From contig JANBPK010001439.1 in assembly GCA_027579435.1 (NCBI GenBank), positions 1 through 10,274 of the forward strand: 10,274 nt of DNA, read 5' to 3'. Below, one piece after another: positions 8,132 to 10,274 of the stretch. Within the stretch, counting starts at the first letter, position 1; the number at the start of each line of letters is the position of its first letter. This DNA is from Candolleomyces eurysporus. Its lineage: Eukaryota; Basidiomycota; Agaricomycetes; Agaricales; Psathyrellaceae. The position numbers were made by a program, and so were the translations under genes. The notes under the pieces were generated by a model. It was not told the origin of the DNA, ran no database searches, and saw only the letters and a program-made list of their open reading frames with translations.

Positions 8132-8236
8132 ACACAGGGTAAAGAAGTCAAGGTTTGTCTGTCAGGCACCAGGTACAAGTAGATGAGGTTTGATTCTCGA
8201 GAACAAGCTAAAGAACTACTACACGGTTTAGCTCGG

Positions 8237-8244
8237 TATTTATA
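8237..8244 (-). promoter_or_regulatory. TATA box of the interrupted minus-strand gene
   Basis: TATAAATA on the minus strand, within GTAGTATAAATACC. It lies about 105 bp before the ATG at 8131, a plausible distance for a TATA element plus a short 5' UTR. No other promoter element is clear. Confidence 0.4.
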
Positions 8245-8352
8245 CTACTTGAACTAATCGGGCAAGTCCGGGCTGGCTCGATTCTTATGACCAGCATTTG
8301 TGCTTCTACTGTTCCTACTTGATAACTATCAGCTATTAATAGAAAAGAAGTA

Positions 8353-8456
8353 GGGCAAAGGGCAAAGAAGCAAGGGTTAAGGGCAACGGATAAAAGTAAA
8401 AGAGTAGGGCATAGGGTGTCCTCGGGCTAAGGGTTAAAAACTGGGCAAAGGGCAAA
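8353..8456 (+). repeat. Degenerate GGG-heptamer (telomere-like) array
   Basis: Heptamers of the form GGG(C/T)(A/T)AA recur, many exactly abutting: GGGCAAA at 8353, 8360, 8443 and 8450; GGGTTAA at 8374 and 8431; GGGCAAC at 8381; GGGCTAA at 8424; GGGCATA and GGGTGTC at 8407 and 8414. The strict 7-bp register within each pair or trio makes this a decayed tandem array rather than simple purine bias. The GGGTTA core recalls fungal telomere repeat (TTAGGG), but the period is 7, not 6. Confidence 0.6.
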
Positions 8457-8495
8457 AATAACGTGCTACTAAGGAGAAAAGTCTGAGGAAGTCCG

Positions 8496-9660
8496 AATCA
8501 AATACAAGTAAACAAAAAAAAGATACCCTAGGGGTTATTACATAACAGCAACCAAATTGAAGAAGACCAGCAGCAACCCTTCACCAATACTGCCCTTTCT
8601 GAGGAGGAAGGTGGAACCAGAAGCAGTAGTAAAACTCCACAAACCTGTGATAAGAGCAGTGGCCAGGGTGATGATTGCAGAGTGCCTGAGTCAAAAATGC
8701 CTTGCATGGGAACCATCTGCAATTACTCACTTCATACAGTATACATCCTGTAACCAACATGGCTCATCTGAAACCCCATCCAACAGACAAACTGACAATT
8801 CAGAGCACCCAAAGATGGAAGAAAGCAAAGAGGTTTAAAAGAGTTTCCTGAATTTGAACTTGAAAGGCTAGTTGATGAAAATTGGAGGAACTTGAAGCTG
8901 GAAAGCAGAGGAAGGGAAAGGCTGTTCAGGATAAGGTATAAGGGCTACAGACCAGACAGAGGCACCTGGGAGCCAAAACACAGTCTGAGAAACACAGCTG
9001 AGAGTGTCAGAGACTGGGAGCATCAGAAAAGAGAGAACAAGAAACTTAGCAGCACAACAGCAGTCTGCTAGGGCTGCTATCCTTAGTCATATTAGACTGA
9101 ATAGTATACATACTATAATGGTGTACATAGTCATGGGCCTTAGACATAATACAAGCATCTTTTTCTTAGCATGGTCACTATTGTGCTATGTGCCCTATGT
9201 TGCCTATACACCATAAGGCTAGTAGGGAAAACCCTTTTGATCTCTTACCATGGCATATTCACCAAGTTTTGCACAGCAGACTGCTCCACAAATAGATACC
9301 AACTGCAACAATCTGGTCCTCGGTATGAAGTAGACCATTGAAATTAGAGTACTGCATGCAATCCAATATGATACCAAGACCAATGAAATAAAAAAAATGA
9401 GCACAGCTGTGCCACAAACCACATTGCAACAGCACAGAAAAGAAATTTGGAAGCTCTCAAGATACTACAGGAACTGAACATCATATTCTCTGTGAACAAA
9501 GGGTAATTGCTCAAGAAACTTTTGGAAGCACTTTTAGCATATGCCACCAACAGAAAGAAGGGGCAGCAACAGCTGACCTTTGCATCAATGGGAAAAGGCT
9601 ACTGAATGCACTGGCAGTGGTGCTAGCAGAATTCTCAAAGGAACCTACAGACATCAGGAA
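8496..9660. repeat. CpG-free retroelement debris
   Basis: Reading row by row, I find no CpG from 8496 to 9320, one at 9321, and the next at 9662. The stretch is not extremely AT-rich, so dozens would be expected. TG and CA are common, as left by methylation and deamination of CpG. The integrase tail and chromodomain at 8741-9071 identify at least part of it as Ty3/gypsy. The rest (9072-9660) holds short open frames with stops, one of them a 113-codon open stretch without a start codon (9401-9739). I recognise no domain in that; a decayed Gag or another element is possible. Confidence 0.7.
8741..9071 (+). pseudogene. Chromovirus integrase tail with chromodomain, frameshifted
   Basis: One frame reads IHPVTNMAHLKPHPTD at 8741-8788, the signature linker after the integrase GPY/F module (usually I-H-P-V-F-H-x-S-x-L-K-P). 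A basic stretch follows. The frame then shifts near 8847, and the next frame (8796-9071) carries a chromodomain: EFELERLVDENW (from 8850), then FRIRYKGYRPDRGTWEP, then SLRNTAESVRDWEHQ, ending at TAG 9069-9071. The Y-K-G-Y and T-W-E-P motifs and the spacing match chromodomains that read methylated histone tails and steer retrotransposon insertion into heterochromatin. The first cage tryptophan (usually W-K-G-Y) is a tyrosine, still aromatic. In-frame stops and the frameshift make it a dead copy. The same frame at 8532-8750 is open and acidic but unrecognised. Confidence 0.8.
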
Positions 9661-9692
9661 ACGTGCAAATTACTTTTCCTCTTTTAGAAGTT

Positions 9693-9823
9693 CTCTCAAG
9701 CGCTCTCAAGCTAAAAAAAGCTGGCAAGCCCAAGGCTGACAAGTTCACGTCAGTTTTAGCAAAAAGCTAGGCCAAGTTTGGCGGGGGCAATGGCCGGAAA
9801 AAGCTTAAAAGTGACAAAAAGCT
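9693..9823 (+). repeat. Short CTCTCAAGC and AAAAAGCT repeats
   Basis: CTCTCAAGC occurs at 9693-9701 and 9703-9711, exactly 10 bp apart. AAAAAGCT then occurs four times at 9715, 9761, 9798 and 9816. The segment marks the end of the CpG-free block; CpGs reappear from 9662 onward. It may be the border of a decayed element or low-complexity intergenic DNA. Confidence 0.35.
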
Positions 9824-9970
9824 CAAATTTAAAGTTTAGGTTTACTGATGGCCTAGGGTACTATAGAAGAGAAACCTTGAACGCGCTCAAAACTGTGAAA
9901 AAATTACGGATTGATAAAGCATAGAGGTAAAGAAGTCAAAGAAAGGAATGGCGTAGGAAGAACCTTGTTA

Positions 9971-10274
9971 TCAGACCAATATCCCTTCTGCATTCCAGAT
10001 CCGAACTGTTTGATCGAGGGAGCCCGAGACAATGCGCTTGCCATCAGGCGAAACGGCAACAGACATCACACAACTTGTGTGGCCTCGTAGCGGCTCCCCG
10101 ACCTGCTTCCCTGTCGCCAAATCCCAGATCCGAATTGTCTCGTCGTCAGACCCAGAGACAACGTGCTTACCGTTAGGCAAGATTGCAACAGAATTGACAT
10201 CGCCGCTGTGCTCCCGTAGCGGCTCTCCCACCTTTGTCCCCGTCTCCGCATCCCAGATCCGAATCGTGTCGTCC
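9971..10274 (-). CDS. WD40-repeat protein, C-terminal end (partial)
   Basis: The minus-strand frame is open from the window edge (first full codon at 10273) to a TGA at 9973-9971, giving the last 100 residues. It shows the tail of one WD40 repeat (DDTIRIWD), a full repeat starting VGEPLREHSGDVNSVA, and a last repeat starting VGEPLRGHTSCVMSVA. Each full repeat has the GH or EH start, the S/LP(D/N)GK turn, the SGS.D.T strand and a closing RIWD or RIWN. WD40 blades form a beta-propeller that binds proteins. This 'EPLRGH' style is typical of Agaricomycete STAND/NLR-like proteins (NACHT plus WD40, HET-E-like) involved in self/non-self recognition, but the NACHT part would lie outside the window, so that role is inference. 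The protein ends just after the last repeat (AEGILV). Confidence 0.9.
   Translation of the reverse strand, partial: DDTIRIWDAETGTKVGEPLREHSGDVNSVAILPNGKHVVSGSDDETIRIWDLATGKQVGEPLRGHTSCVMSVAVSPDGKRIVSGSLDQTVRIWNAEGILV

Noticed and set aside
7857..8135. A 92-codon minus-strand frame overlapping the interrupted gene start
   Set aside because: It is Arg/Pro/His/Ser-rich and reads through the transposon end; the neighbouring frame from 8131 has far more natural fungal codon use.
8139..9940. A 14-nt direct repeat (GGTAAAGAAGTCAA) at about 8139 and 9927, as if flanking an insertion
   Set aside because: One such match is not very unlikely by chance in 10 kb. It does not sit at the edges of the CpG-free block, and no terminal structure lies next to either copy.

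Overview
The window looks like nuclear DNA of a mushroom-type basidiomycete (Agaricomycetes). The evidence is short introns (about 55-90 nt) with GT(A/G)(C/A/T)GT donors and CTAA(C/T)-type branch sites, a pyrimidine-rich tract upstream of the main gene, and a WD40 array of the 'VGEPLRGH...SPDGK.IVSGS.D.T(I/V)RIWD' type at the right edge. Gene-like blocks are CpG-rich. Repeat blocks are CpG-poor to CpG-free, as expected for cytosine-methylated, deaminated transposons. This is a eukaryotic window with no bacterial features, no CRISPR array and no recognisable tRNA or rRNA. Layout: (1) 1-1140 holds no confident gene; a decayed minus-strand gene is possible around 393-663. (2) 1141-1297 is the promoter side of the main gene. 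(3) 1298-4344 is the one complete gene I can support. It has 11 exons and 10 introns, all reading phases agree, and it encodes a 788-residue multi-pass membrane protein of unknown function with a long basic-then-acidic loop and a Ser/Thr-rich C-terminal tail. (4) 4345-4593 is its 3' flank. (5) About 4594-6808 is an AT-leaning, CpG-poor repeat block. It contains a fold-back element (5154-5485) bounded by CCAGGTG/CACCTGG palindromes, a second cluster of the same heptamer (6258-6530), and a broken C-terminal integrase module of a Ty3/gypsy retrotransposon (6560-6772) followed by a possible LTR start. (6) About 6870-8131 is a minus-strand gene with a TATA box, split by a 528-bp MITE-like element (7362-7889) that carries a symmetric ladder of ATGCAT motifs and no CpG at all. 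(7) 8353-8456 is a degenerate GGG-heptamer, telomere-like array. (8) 8496-9740 is almost CpG-free retroelement debris, including the integrase tail and chromodomain of a chromovirus (8741-9071). (9) 9971-10274 is the 3' end of a minus-strand WD40-repeat gene that runs off the window. The genes show no sign of acting together in one pathway. The main story is a conserved membrane-protein gene next to a methylated-looking transposon graveyard that has disrupted at least one neighbouring gene. The window is bordered by a WD40 gene of the kind often found in fungal NLR-like (STAND) proteins. I did not find convincing evidence of a new multi-gene system. The most novel-looking items are the two structured non-autonomous elements and the abrupt CpG blackouts.
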